DNA of 64,000 nucleotides from Xestospongia bergquistia. Taxonomy: Eukaryota > Porifera > Demospongiae > Haplosclerida > Petrosiidae. Below are positions 20,605 through 33,473 of the stretch, piece after piece. A program made the position numbers and the translations under genes. Position 1 is the stretch's first letter. Each line of letters opens with the position of its first letter. Location of the stretch: positions 5,954,501 to 6,018,500 of the forward strand of contig OZ014412.1 of assembly GCA_963965975.1 (NCBI GenBank), given 5' to 3'. The notes beneath the pieces are model-generated. The model searched no databases, was not told the origin of the DNA, and saw only the letters and a list, made by a program, of their open reading frames with translations.

Positions 20605-22512
20605 ATGGAGGAGTATACTGTAACATTAGTTTGTATTCTTGTCCTTGTTATAGGTGAGTTGATGTAGTAATTATAATATTAAATGTAATCATTTGCTTCA
20701 TAGTCAAGTCAGAATCTTCAGTTACAAGTCTAGACTGCAATCATGGGGTATGTACACAGACACAAGGAGCAGTCACTTGTACAATAACAGGCAGTGTAGC
20801 AGCTTGGTATTCTCCTCCATCAGATAGTAGTCCAATTGCTACAGTAACAATCTCTGGACAAGTTAGTAATTTTGGTAATACTGGATTTACTGCTGTTTTT
20901 GTGAGCAACAATTCTGGACTAACAACTAACTTAATTTTTACTGCCACTACTGATAAGAATGGAACACAAGTCAGATGTAGTGATGTAATAGATACAAACT
21001 CAATGACTTGTACTATTATGATATCAGGTATGTCACTAACAGTATCATATATAACTAACATGTACTATCATTATAAGGTCCTCCAAGTGATGTTCTTACA
21101 GGACTGGGTTTTACTGCTCTCACAAACACTTCAGTCACTCTCTACTGGTCACCTCCTACTCTTCATCCTAACTGTATAGTTAACTACACTGTTGAGATCA
21201 GGACAATCAGTGATAATATATTGATCAGTAGTCTAAGTACTGGTAGTAATATCACCTGTATTAATGTATCTACTGGTCTCTCTCAGTCAGTAGAGTATCA
21301 GTACAGAGTAGTAGGGTCTGATGCTATTAATAGATTAGGACCCTATAGTCAATATACTGTGTTCACTCTGGATGGTAAGAAATATTTTTTTAACCTCTTG
21401 AGTAGTGCCAATTTTAGTTCTACAGGCTGTACCACTAATCACTTATAATATCACAAAGAATACTGAGAACTATACTATCATTCTTAATTGGGAGGTATAT
21501 ATTATTGTCCTAATATTGTTACTTTAGTTTTTTTTAGTCACCTCCTCTCTCCTCTCGTCCTCCTCTATTGTATTATGAAGTCTATCATAACATATCAAGT
21601 TCACTAACTGTTAATATAACTACTGTTACTAACATTACATTGAGTGGAGTACTAGCTGGATATACCTACATTATAACAGTGGTACCAGTTAATATACTAG
21701 GAGATGGATACCCTAATAAGACTATAGGTTATTTAAATATTATTATAAAGTGTGTTATGTTTACTTCTCATATAGTTATCATTCCTAAAGAACCAATAAT
21801 CACTAGTAATGTAATAACATCATTTAATAAAAGTAATCAATGTATTATTTATCAGTAAATCTATTTATTACTTTTCCTAATTATTGCAGTTATCACAACA
21901 AGCGTTTCATTAAATTTTAGTAAGTGCAAGTATCTATTATTGTAAGTATTTTATTATGAGTATAGAAACTACAAGTTCATATATATCATCGTCAATTCTA
22001 ACAAGTACTACATCTTTTTACTTTAATTGTATGTCATTATAGTCAGTTTGACTAAATGATTACTTATCTATTTCACAGACACTTATTTGAGTTCTTCAGT
22101 TATTCAAATTCCTACAGTCACTGTAACTTCAACTGTTAGTACATGTCCAAGTAATTTATAGTCAAAAGTATATATATGTAAGTGTACAATTATATTTCCA
22201 TTATAGCTAATGAAAGACAACAAACATCATGCTTAGTAGGTAATTTATATAACAAATATGTTATTTTACTTAGTAATTTACTTAACAGTGAGTATACCAG
22301 TCAGTATGTTCATCACTTTTCTATTAACTGCTGTTATTACTACACTTATTGTTTATCTCATTATGAAAAGGAGGAGCTATAATAAAGACGCTCCACCCAC
22401 TACTACTACCCAATTAGGTCCAATATATGATGATGTTAAGTTACCAGAGACCTCAGAACAGAAAGAGATCATTGAATTACAAGGAAATACTGCTTATGGA
22501 TATATTAATTAA
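20605..22512 (+). CDS. U8: Ig-FN3-FN3 receptor, class 1 tail, one acceptor lost
   Basis: Duplicate of U5. Exons: signal peptide 20605-20653, Ig 20704-21027, FN3-1 21078-21374, FN3-2 about 21430-21494 and 21538-21727, stalk 21776-21832, 21890-21919, 21966-22028, 22079-22150 and 22207-22239, TM plus tail 22289-22512. All exons are open, the Ig domain keeps CPQTQGAVTC and DKNGTQVRC, and the tail has YDDV and AYGYIN. The defect is at the first FN3-2 exon. U5 and U4 use the acceptor GGCAG before TATCACT, but U8 has GGCTG, so the AG is gone. Using the preceding CAG leads to a stop within eight codons. Skipping both FN3-2 exons would keep the frame and give a one-FN3 receptor. Either U8 makes that short form or it is newly inactivated. 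Confidence 0.65.
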
Positions 22513-22810
22513 ACAAATTTAAAACATGGAGCAATATATATTACCTCAACTAAATTTCACATAATATTATATAAAAACTAAAGTTATGTGTTGACATATG
22601 GTTTATAATTTTGTTATGAGAGTTGAAAATAGTCACTTTAAATAAATCATAAAGAACTGTTATATGTGTAGAAGTGATTGCTGCTAAGGGAAGTAATTTT
22701 GTGTCAGATCCATAGCAGGCTCACTTCAGCAATCAACCTGTATGTCCAAGTGGATGTATACTGCCTAAAAGCGCCGCTTTGCTTGTTCTTAACTCTGTAA
22801 GGTTCTTCTT

Positions 22811-23002
22811 TTGCTTACAAGAGCATATACTGAGCACTGTCCAATGATTAGAGAGGAACTCGATAAGAAATATATGCACTATGACCTGGGGACATTATAT
22901 AATCAGGCTAAGAAGTGCTTGTTTAGAATTATATCATCAAAGATACTGTTCATATTGTTGATTAGCTACAATCACACAAGTGACTTCAATTTTATCTGTT
23001 AG
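22811..23002 (+). other. Duplicated short open frame of unknown nature (copy 2)
   Basis: Second copy of the 13276-13467 frame, with the same EHCPMIREELDKKYMH core and AKKCLFR in place of VKKSLFK. It lies in the shorter U8-U9 gap, whose remaining sequence (22513-23390) otherwise matches the DNA just before U6. No function assigned. Confidence 0.25.
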
Positions 23003-23390
23003 AATATACACTCATGACTAGTGTCTACTGATAGAACAAACATATATAGAGATAGTACATGACTTGTTTGTAGAAATTGATTCTTTTTTTAGTTTAATGA
23101 TCATTTTCTTGATTATGTAATTGATAAGGAATGATACATTTTCAATTCAATTGAGAACCCATTAGGAGAAAAAGTATATCAAAAACCTTGAGATAATTCA
23201 TATAAATCTAGCAATACAAACATTCTATTAATATGACATTATTTCTTTAACAACTAATTTTGGCAGATATTCATAGAACTGCTGATTTTATAGTTAAAAG
23301 CTGATATCAATAAAACAGAATGGACACACCCTCTGAAGGTTTGTTTAAATTATTATTACTCTACAATAGTGACTGAGTTTAGCTTCAAAA

Positions 23391-25269
23391 ATGTTTTTTG
23401 GCCTTTTAGTGCTATCATTTCTGAAATTTGGAAGCTCTCAAGGTTAGGACAAATATAAAATATTACATTACCAAGTATTGACTTTTATTTGTTAATCCAA
23501 GTCATTTTTCAACAAACCTCTCCCACTTATTCTCCTGTATGCCCTGGAGATGATTTGGTGTTAACTTGTACTGTAACTGGTACTCTACTTCAATGGATAA
23601 ATCCTGTAGATAATACAAATTCAGTAACATATAGTGTAACATCAACTCCTGGTACTACTGGTACTGTTGGTAATTTAATTGTGGTCTTTGTGAGCAGTGT
23701 GTCAAATGTCATTAAATCTGAAGCAAGACTTTACGATATATCATCTCATCATAATGGTAGTAGTATTATTTGTAATAATGTTATTATGGTTATAAGTAAC
23801 CAGATTGAGGTTGTAGTGTCTGGTAAGTATTTGAATAATTATACAATTACGCAATATAATCTAAAAACATTATATATAGGTACTCCCTCAAGTCCTCAAA
23901 ATGTTACTTTCTCTCCTCTCAATTCATCATCTCTCATATTACACTGGTCAGTACCATTGGAGAGTGGACACTGTATAGTTAACTACAGTGTTAAAGTGAA
24001 CAATACTTGGCAACAGCTAGTAACTACTAATACTTCAGTAGTAATAACTGGTCTATCTTTTGGCTCAATTTATGAGATTATAGTGACTGGAATAGACAGT
24101 GAAGGAAGACAAGGAATTAACAGTGACTTACTATCTATTACATGGGATGGTAAGTGATACACTAACTTACTATTATGTTATCTGATATATCTAGTACCAC
24201 TACCAGTTATAATATTAAATGTTACTACTACTTATGAGGGATTATTAACAACTAGTAACATATTCTGGGAGGTATATTATGTATGTTTTATATATTTTAT
24301 TAATAGATCAGGATCTTAGTCAATATACTATGTCACCTCCTCTCTTCTCTCGTCCTCCTCTCTTGTACTACAAAGTCTATCACAACATATCAGGCTCACT
24401 AACTGTTAATATAACTACTGTTACTAACATTACATTGACTGGAGTACTAGCTGGATATACCTACATTATAACAGTGGTACCAGTTAATATACTAGGAGAT
24501 GGATACCCTAATAAGACTATAGGTTATTTAAATATTATTATAAATTGTGTTATGTTTACTTCTCATATAGTTATCATTCCTAAAGAACCAATAATCACTA
24601 GTGTTGTAATAACATCATTTAATGAAAGTAATCAATGTATTATTTATCTGTAAATGTACTTACAACTTTCCATATTATTGTAGTCATCACAACAAGTGCT
24701 TCATTAAATATTAGTAAGTATAAATATCAGATTATTGTACACATTTTATGATAAATATAGAAACTACAAGTTTACTGTCAACTCGAACAAGTACAATATC
24801 TTCTCTCTTAACTGGTATATGTTTTATGTAGCCTGTTTGATAAATTTCTAGTTATCACTCACAGAAAATATATTGACTTCTTTGATTATTCCTACAGTGA
24901 TCATAACTTCAACTGTTTGTTCAAGTTAGTCAGTTAACAGTAAAAACTAAATTTCCCATTATAGATAATGAAAAGCAACAAATTTCATGTTTATCAGGTA
25001 ACAAAGCAAACATGTTACATTACTAAATTGTTTACATAACAGTGAGTATACCAGTTAGTATGTTCCTCTCTTCTCTATTAACTGCTGTTATTGCTACACT
25101 TATATTCTATCTCATTATAAGAAGGAGGAATTACAATGAAGACACTCCACCTGCTACTACTACTACACAATCAGGTCCAATATATGATGATGTTAAGGTA
25201 CCAGAGACCTCAGAGCAGAAAGAGATAATTGAATTACAAGAAAATACTGCTTATGGACATATTAATTAG
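23391..25269 (+). CDS. U9: Ig-FN3-FN3 receptor with class 1 tail
   Basis: Intact counterpart of U6, about 463 residues. Exons: signal peptide 23391-23442 (MFFGLLVLSFLKFGSSQ), Ig 23502-23822, FN3-1 23880-24149, FN3-2 24195-24271 and about 24312-24522, stalk 24571-24627, 24684-24713, 24761-24814, 24865-24924 and 24965-24997, TM plus tail 25043-25269. The Ig domain has CPGDDLVLTC, Trp in LLQWINP and HHNGSSIIC. FN3-1 has HCIVNYSVKV and ends TWDG. For the second FN3-2 exon no AG lies at the usual place. The nearest in-frame choice is the CAG at 24309-24311, adding DLSQYTM before SPPLFSRPP; this start is less sure than the rest. Like U6 it joins a U3-like front to a U4/U5-like back. The tail has YDDV and ends AYGHIN. 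Confidence 0.75.
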
Positions 25270-25423
25270 AATTTCTTAGTTTGACACACTATTTGTCACA
25301 TACAGTATTAATAACTTGTAATGTTTTAGTTATCATAACTGTATTAAATGTTATGAATATACCTATAATGTTTTAGTTATTATAATTCTGTTGAATATGT
25401 TTATACTGGGATACTGTCAGTAT

Positions 25424-25449
25424 TAGGTGGGTTGAGACTGGTCCACCTA
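25424..25449 (+). promoter_or_regulatory. Conserved short inverted repeat upstream of U10
   Basis: TAGGTGG and CCACCTA arms with the loop GTTGAGACTGGT, about 80 bp before the U10 start. Its position and sequence match the copy before U2. Confidence 0.4.
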
Positions 25450-25528
25450 CCTTATAATAAAATCACAATTATCAATGATTACTAAAGCTCTATATCACTT
25501 AGATATATATCTTAGTGTTATTGTAAGT

Positions 25529-27502
25529 ATGAACATCAATTCTTATTGTCTATTCCTCCTTTTGAAATGTGTTGTTATCACATGTATGTAAGTTACCAAT
25601 GTTAGTTTTCTATTTTAAATGATCATTTCATTGTAGTGTCATTTACAAGTCTTAATCAAACATTTCCATTATATTCTCCTGTGTGTCTTGGAGGTACTGT
25701 AGTATTCACTTGTATTGCTAGTGGTACTGGATCTGCTGTATGGAGAGGAGATAAAGGAACAACACGTGTTTTAGACAGTGTTACACAGTCTGATGTTATT
25801 GATAGCTTTACAGTAAATGTTATAGAGATAAATGGCACAACAGTAGTATCTACTGCTACTGTTCAAACTGTCACATTACAATTAAATGGAGCTAGTATTA
25901 GTTGTTCTGCTAATTTACAAGGTCCATACATTACACAGTCAATAAATATAGCAGGTAACTTTAGCTTAGTTGTATTTAGTAACATATCATCTACTTACTT
26001 TACAGATCCACCAGATATAGTCAATAATGTCACTATTATACCTGTTAATAGTACATCAGCTATATTGAGTTGGTCTCCAGGATATTACTGTGTAGTGAAC
26101 TATACTGTCACTGTACTCAGTAGTACTAACAATACAGATCAATATAATACAAGTGATAATACTACATCAATTGTTATAAACTTTATAACAGGAGTACAAT
26201 ATTCATTTATTGTTATTGCAAGAGATAATGTTGGAAGAGTAGGACCTCCTAGTCAGTTACTGAACTACACTTGGGATGGTAAGGAGTAACAGATGTTTCT
26301 ATGTTAAAGATACTCTTTATCTAGTACCATTACAACTTGTGAACATTATGTGGGTTCAAGTTTCATATCATGAAATTAAAATATTATGGACAGTAAGTTG
26401 TATGTAATATAAACTATTTATTGTTATTGATTTCATAGGCTCAAATAGATATATCTCATCCTCCTATTCTATATTATATTGTGACAAATTCATTGACCAA
26501 TACAGTTATTAATACTACTAATACCAGTGTTATTATTACTGGACTAACTCCTGGTCAATATTATAATATTAATATCACAGCTGTTAATATCATTGGACCT
26601 GGTCGAGTATTGATAATAAATGGTAAATTATATATAATATTGTACTGATATATTAGTTAACAAACTTCCTTATACAGTTACAATACCACTAATAGTGACA
26701 AGTTCTTTATCAAGTTAGTTTTAAATATGATATACCACTTTATTTCACTTATGTCTATAGCTACTATATTGATATATACTACACAACTACTACCAGCTGT
26801 ACCACCATTAATAACTAGTATGTGAACTATTTATATAGTTTTTATTATAGCAACATCAACATCTACAGTTATCTCTATAGGTACTATTAGTCCAGTAATG
26901 GCTACAGCTTCATCATTCACAATAAAACAAGGTGATTCAGTTCACTTTAAATTATTGCATTTAATACTATTATCATTAATGTATATATACTGTGACTTCA
27001 TTAGTATATGGTACTGTTATATCAACAGTTGATACCTGTTATATGTAATATTACAATATTTTTATTTTACTGTTATAGACACTGTTATGAATTCTTTGAT
27101 TATTCCTACAGTGACTGTAACTGCAAATATTTGTCCAAGTAAGCTAACAAACAATAAAACATAAAATACAATTATATTCCATTATAGATAATGAAAGACA
27201 ACAAACATGTTTAGCAGGTAATTTATAAAACAAACATGTTACATTACTGAATTATTTACTTAACAGTGAGTATACCAGTCAGTATGTTCCTCTCTTCTCT
27301 ATTAACTGCTGTTATTACTACACTTATGTTCTACCTCATTATGAGAAGGAGGAGCTACAATAAAGACACTCCACTTGCTGCTACTACCCAATTAGGTCCG
27401 ATATATGATGATGTTAAGTTACCAGAGACCTCAGAACAGAAAGAGATCATTGAATTACAAGGAAATACTGCTTATGGATATAACAGACAGATTACAACAT
27501 AG
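25529..27502 (+). CDS. U10: Ig-FN3-FN3 receptor with class 1 tail
   Basis: Intact model of about 465 residues and the best reference for this subgroup. Exons: signal peptide 25529-25583 (MNINSYCLFLLLKCVVIT), Ig 25637-25954, FN3-1 26006-26278, FN3-2 26325-26392 and 26439-26622, stalk 26678-26713, 26761-26817, 26851-26931, 27079-27138 and 27188-27217, TM plus tail 27267-27502. The Ig domain has CLGGTVVFTC, Trp in SAVWRGDKG and LNGASISC. FN3-1 has SWSPGYYCVVNYTVTV; FN3-2 starts QLVNMTW-like in U7 and VNIMWVQVSYHEIKILWT here. The tail has YDDV, AYGY and a terminal NRQITT shared with U2. The 51-nt Ig/FN3-1 intron is open in frame. It is followed 227 bp later by U11. Confidence 0.82.
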
Positions 27503-27728
27503 TTGTAATTCATGATATTTCAAATTGATATATAAGTGTCAAAACTAAAATATTACAGTGCTTAATATATACTGGATATTAATACCTAAACAGTATGTAA
27601 ATTATATTCACTAATTGAGTATTCATAGTTAGCTCTAAAAATAGAGAACAATTCTATTTATAGAACTATAATTACCTGGCTAGCGATGCTGTTGTCTCAT
27701 CCCAAGAGCTGAGAGGACGAGACTAGAA

Positions 27729-30006
27729 ATGTTGTTTAGAAGATACAACATTTTACTAATACTAATGCTGTCTATTCTATCCTATAGAACTCAAAGTAAA
27801 GCAACCATATCTTGAATAATTGACTAACAATAATATAACATTTTTATATTTAATAGTTAGTCTACAACAGACATCTCCTCCTTACTCTCCAGTATGTCCT
27901 GGAGATAATGTAGTCTTTGCTTGTAATGTCACTAACAGTACATTACTGATATGGGACTATTATGGACAAACAGTGACATACCTAGTCGGTAGTTTAAGTG
28001 AGAATGTTCTTGGTGGCTTTAATCTCACTATAGTTAGTACAATAAGTGGAGTGATTAGATCAGAAGCTAGACTTCAACATGTCACATCTAATGATAATGG
28101 TAGAAATATAAATTGTACTGATGTTACTGTTATACGACATCAGGCTACAGTTATAGTTGCTAGTAAGTTAATATGATATATTATAATATGATATCGATTA
28201 TTATTAATTACTACATAGATATTTCCTTAAGTCCACAAAATGTTACACTTTCTCTCCTCTCAATTCATCATCTCTCATATTATACTGGTCAGTACCATTG
28301 GAGAGTGGACACTGTATAGTTAACTACAGTGTTAAAGTGAACAATACTTGGCAACAACTAGTAACTACTAATACTTCAGTAGTAATAACTGGTCTATCTG
28401 TTGACTCTATATATGAGATTATAGTAACTGGAAGAGACAGTGAAGGAAGACAAGGATTTAACAGTGACTTACTAACTGTTACATGGGATGGTAAGTGATA
28501 CACTAACATACTATTATGTTATCTGATATATCTAGTACCTCTACCAGTTCTAACATTAAATACTACTACTACTTATGAGGGATTATTAACAACTGTTAAC
28601 ATATTCTGGGAGGTATGATACATCTATCATTAATGTACATTAACTATTATGTAGTCAAATATTGATACTTCAAGACCATCAGTTCTATACTATATAATAT
28701 CTCATAATATTAATGGAGGAAATATCACTACAACTAATATGACTAGTATTGTCTTCACTTATAACACTATTATACCTGGAGTATATGATATTAATGTATC
28801 TGGTATGAATATATTGGGAGAAAGTCTACAGAGATATGTTGAAGGTATAATTATTCAATAATTATTATATTAATTTTATAATACTTTTTATTGAATATTG
28901 ACATTAACTTTGTCAGCACTACTAAATCAACAGGTATTTATAATGTATTGGAAGAACAGTTACACCAATAGACTAAATGAAAATTTAATTGTTTTCTGGT
29001 CGTTATCTCTAGAATACAGCACTATTAGTTACACATCATTAGTGACTTCATATAGTAAGTGACATATTGTAATTACATTTCTAGTAAAATGAAGAAATTA
29101 TTACTGATTTCAAACTGATAAATTGGATAATACTCTACATTATGGTTGATTTTAGGAGGCTTATTAATAATATAATTATAACTTTGTAATTATTATAGTC
29201 ATTATATAAACAACAATGAAAAAAATGACAAGCTCTTTATCAGGACTGTTATCTGTACTGACACACTGACCATCATCATGACATATACAATATACCTCGT
29301 GTTATAATTATAATTATAATAATAGCTATTAATCAAGTTTCCAATATAATACTTACAAGCACTACTTGATATTGTTATACAGAGAGAAACAGTATATAAA
29401 AAGATAGTGATCATTTTTTGATGACATATTTGTGTTTTCTACTATAATCACGTCAATGGATAATCTAGACTATCCCTAAATACTTATGTATACAATGTTA
29501 TACTGCATGAATTTTGATTATAGGACCCACACCTACTACCACAGCAGTACCTACAGTATCAGCTATGCCTACTGTAACAAGTCTCCCTACAGATAGACCT
29601 AGTAGTGGTAAGTTATATATTACTACTGTTGTTTAGTATCTTTCTTATATCTATTGTACTAAATGATGAAGTTATTGCTGGTATTATTATTAGTATTGTT
29701 ATCTTACTAGTACTACTGTCTTGATATATAAAGGTCAGTACTATATAGTATAGTGAATTGTACTATTACCACTATATTTAAGTGTGTGCGTGTGTCCTAC
29801 TAGTGTCCAGTACTAAACAGAGTAGAGGTGAGACTAGTCCAGTGATAAAAGAGTTCTTCTCAGAAAAAAACGAAGCCTATGGTATAACTAAAGGATCAGA
29901 TGATCAGTCACCAATTAAAATAACAGATAATGTAGCATATAGTACAATGGAACAACAACCATCACTTAATACTCCTCCAGTTAATGTTTATGAGACAATA
30001 AATTAA
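27729..30006 (+). pseudogene. U11: broken class 2 receptor, sister of U3
   Basis: Signal peptide 27729-27795 (MLFRRYNILLILMLSILS) and Ig 27857-28162 are intact. FN3-1 (28219-28490) has a 2-nt insertion near 28251 relative to U3 (TTACACTTTC for TTACTTTC), which destroys the frame. FN3-2 exons 28536-28612 and 28655-28844 are still open. Further hits: the first stalk exon lost its acceptor (TTTTATTG for TTTTTAGTG near 28890), another stalk exon (about 29200-29244) has an in-frame stop and a GACTGT donor, and the TM exon (about 29654-29734) lost its acceptor and is shortened with a stop. The proline exon 29524-29607 and tail 29804-30006 (NEAYGIT, NVAYSTM, VYETIN) remain open. With this many lesions no full receptor can be made. 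Confidence 0.8.
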
Positions 30007-30640
30007 GATCACCATAAAACAATTACTAATGTATGTTAATTTATTGAAATATAATGTACACATTTTAAATCAAATGTTTTGAAAAGCAAAATTAATGTAG
30101 GTCACCATTAAATAAGTTTTTAAACGAAATAAATGAGATGGTTTTGTACAGAAACTAAAGAACAAAGTACTTTGATTTGTTAATTGAATGAATTCAAAAC
30201 AAAATCATGGAAATACAAAAATCTAATCACAAGTCTGTTTATGTCATCAAAATTAACATCGTCTCTGATGGCAAGAACTCTTTATAACACCATAAAAATG
30301 TTAGGTAAAAATTTTGACCCTGTAACCCTCATCATTGTCTCAATATTTATAGGTAATGAAAAACAAAACTTCTAACAATACTTGCATATTGTCTTGTTAC
30401 AATTCATTTATACTACAAGTAAATATACTCCATTTTTAACGATCATTAATCAGATATGACTAAAGGTATTTGTTATACACTGGAAGAGGGTCACCACATG
30501 TATATAAAATTACTTCTATCAAAAGAAGAATTGTAATTTTAAGACTCGTCATAATTTGTGATATGTGTCTTTCACTAGATATTATGATAACAACTGTACC
30601 AGTGAAAGTACAATACAATCATTGTAATAGTAGCAAGTTT
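30007..30640. other. Intergenic stretch, nothing recognised
   Basis: No receptor exon, repeat end or RNA gene is visible. A 63-codon open frame near 30184 is not flanked by splice sites of the family and has no likeness to anything else here. Confidence 0.4.
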
Positions 30641-31034
30641 TGAATTCTTCATTCATTCAAATTCCTACAGTCACTCAACTGTTTGTACATGTCCAAGTAA
30701 TTTATAGTTGAAAGTGTGAATAAAACTATACAATTATATTTCCATTATAGGTAAATAAGCCAATAGACCTTGATGTTTAGCAGGTAATTTATGAAACAAA
30801 CATATTACATTACTAAATTGTTTAATTAACAGTGAAGTGCATCAGTCAATCTGTTCCTCTTTTTTCTATTAACTGGTGTTATTACTACACTTATTTCTAT
30901 CCAATTATGAGAAGAAGGAGCTACAAAAAAACTCCACCCATTACTGCTACCTAATTAGGTCCAATATATGATGATGTTAAGTTACCAGAGACTTCAGAAC
31001 AGAAAGAGATCATTGAATTACAAGGAAATAATAT
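30641..31034 (+). pseudogene. Relic of a class 1 3' end (stalk, TM, tail)
   Basis: Order and sequence follow a class 1 gene: TTCAAATTCCTACAGTCACT (stalk), a damaged linker exon near 30750, AATTAACAGTGAAGTGCATC starting the TM exon, GAGAAGAAGGAGC basic patch, ATATATGATGATGTTAAG and TTACAAGGAAATA. Frameshifts, an in-frame TAA (ACCTAATTAGG) and loss of the last residues show it is dead. It is the rightmost plus-strand piece before the minus-strand group, 360 bp from the end of U12. Confidence 0.7.
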
Positions 31035-31394
31035 ATTATTTAAGGAACTAATATTTTCTGGTTTTTGACATAGTTTATTATAACACAGAGCAAACACTTT
31101 GAATTGTTTTTGTGAAATATGTGGTTTCTCTGTATTCTTATTTCTTGTTACTAATATATTGTATATAATTAAAATAAACAAATATTGAAGTATTTTTTTG
31201 GATTGACCTTATGGTATATCTAGTATCATTGTGTTAATTATTATCATATTTTTACTTTATACGATAAATGTTTTGTACAAATTACTGAACTGTTTATATT
31301 AAAACAGCTTTATTAAACACTATAAAAAGTTGTGATAATGTTGTTAACTATGTTTTTTCTCACAATAACATTAGTATCAAGTTCTGTAATCAGT

Positions 31395-33473
31395 TTACAT
31401 TTTTTGGTTATTTATATTTTCATATGCAGTGTTTATCTGTAATTCAATAGTTTTTTGGTGTGTAAGAGGCAAATCATATATTATGTCAGACTCTTCTTGA
31501 GAGGTGACCTCAATTTTTGCAGCTGTTTTTCTTGCTACAATATAAACAATGCTACTAATAATTAAAGCAGTGATGACAGCTGTAAGAAATGCAGTGATTG
31601 GTACAGCAATGTACACTGGAAAATTAAAAACAATGTGATATAGTATGTTAAAACTAAATACAGTTCTTACAACTTTGTAACATCCAGTCACATTCTTGAT
31701 ATGTTGTGAAAGTACTTGTTGTACATAAATGACAACTATATTTTTGGTAACATGAGTCATCTAAATTGGAGATTGTGGTTGTGCCTAATAGACATTTTAC
31801 TATATTACAAACAAAATAAACAATACATACTTAAATCGTGTTGTTCCATTGTGTTCTCTGGACATATTGACTCTATGTCATTATCTGTACAAATAGTTCA
31901 TATAATTATAATAATACTGACATTAATACTTATTACCAGATGTCAAAGTAATGTCAATAGAATCATATGAAGAGGCTAAAGTGCAAGGTAAGAAAAATAC
32001 TTTACTAATAATGATGGTATTAGATGGTTCAGTATACAAGTATAGTAAAGTAGTAATGTATGTTTTGTATATCAATTTAACTTTTCATTTCTTCATATGA
32101 AGATGACAGCATTGATAACATTGTAGTAACTACCAATGGTTAGAGGTTAGATAATAACAATAATTTATATTAATGAAATGTTAAAAATTACATATTAGCA
32201 AAACCTTTAATTCAATGTTTATATTATCAATACGTGAATCTGTGGTAACTGACCTACATGTGAATTTAGCACAGTTTTATATGAAGGTAAAATAACTATT
32301 AACAAGTAAACACATTTCTGTCATATGCCTGCCTCCCTATACCTTCAATGATAACTCCTGGTCCTTGTCCTACCACATTTTCAGCTGTTACAGTCACACT
32401 ATACTTGTTACCATAACTAATACCATTAACAATGAATTGTGTTATATTGTTAGTAATATTGTGTATTTTACTGCCATCAGATGATGTGAAGTTATGATAG
32501 ATATAGTAATGTATGACTGGAGGTCTCTGAGAAGAAGTAGGAGGCTAAATGAATTAATATAAACATCAACAAACTAATACTGTAACTACTTACTTTCCAC
32601 TGAATTGAAAGAGTAGTCTGTAGGTCAACAGAGTAGGTAAGATTTATAACAGGCTCTGGGACTATGAATAACTATTAGTTTGTCATGTGTAAACATACAA
32701 TATTTGCTTACCATCAAATATGAGATGTACTAACTGACTACTATTCCCAATCTGACCAACATGATCAATACCTTTAACAGTAAATGAGTAGTTATTGCCT
32801 TTTACTAGTCCATATATTGTGAGAGATGTGATATTATTTGTTGTATTAACTGATGTCATAGTATTGTGTGTTTCATTGAACACAATTACAATATAATGAT
32901 CTATACATTGACTACCAGTAACTGGTGATGTCCATGTAACAACTACTGTATGAGGAGTAGTAGCTACAACACTGAGGTTTAATGGAGCTGTAGGTTTACC
33001 TATATATATAAATTATAAAATAATTGTATGTTTTGCCATTGTTTTTTACCTGTAATCATAATATTACATGTCTTACTACTACCTCCAGCTGCCTTACACA
33101 CTATGTCTTTATTATGTAGTACAGTAGTAGCAGTAAAAGACAGTGTAGATATTATGTTATTGTTCTGATATGATACAAACTGTGCAGTAAATGGACCACT
33201 AGTATCATTTAGTATGTATGGAAGAATTTGTAGCTGTTCAGTTCCACTCATTAAGCTTAAGTTAGGAACAGTCCATGTTATCAAGTTAGATCCAATACCA
33301 GTACAAGTATATATCACATTAGTTTGTAGACAAATATCATGACATGGAAATATTACTTCAGATAGACATTGCCCTATATATATTAGGAAATCATGATATA
33401 TAGTCATAATTTTATCAAATACTATTATTATAAATTTACCTACAACAACAGAAAGTAGAAATATATATATCAT
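31395..33473 (-). CDS. U12: Ig-FN3-FN3 receptor with class 3 tail
   Basis: Minus-strand model of about 436 residues. Exons in gene order: signal peptide 33473-33440 (MIYIFLLSVVVG), Ig 33373-33050, FN3-1 32999-32712, FN3-2 32661-32594 and 32544-32343, stalk 31975-31937, 31872-31831 and 31784-31692, TM plus tail 31615-31395. The Ig domain has CLQTNVIYTC, Trp in LITWTVPNL and LHNKDIVC plus SKTCNIMI. FN3-1 has QCIDHYIVIV. The last stalk exon carries three cysteines in SCYQKYSCHLCT and relies on a GTGACT donor. The tail has IIYDLPL and TAYENIN; YENI fits the Grb2-type YxNx motif. An in-frame upstream ATG at 33560 would add 29 residues containing R and K before the hydrophobic core, and that extension is also open in U13. 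The start is therefore unsure. Confidence 0.75.
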
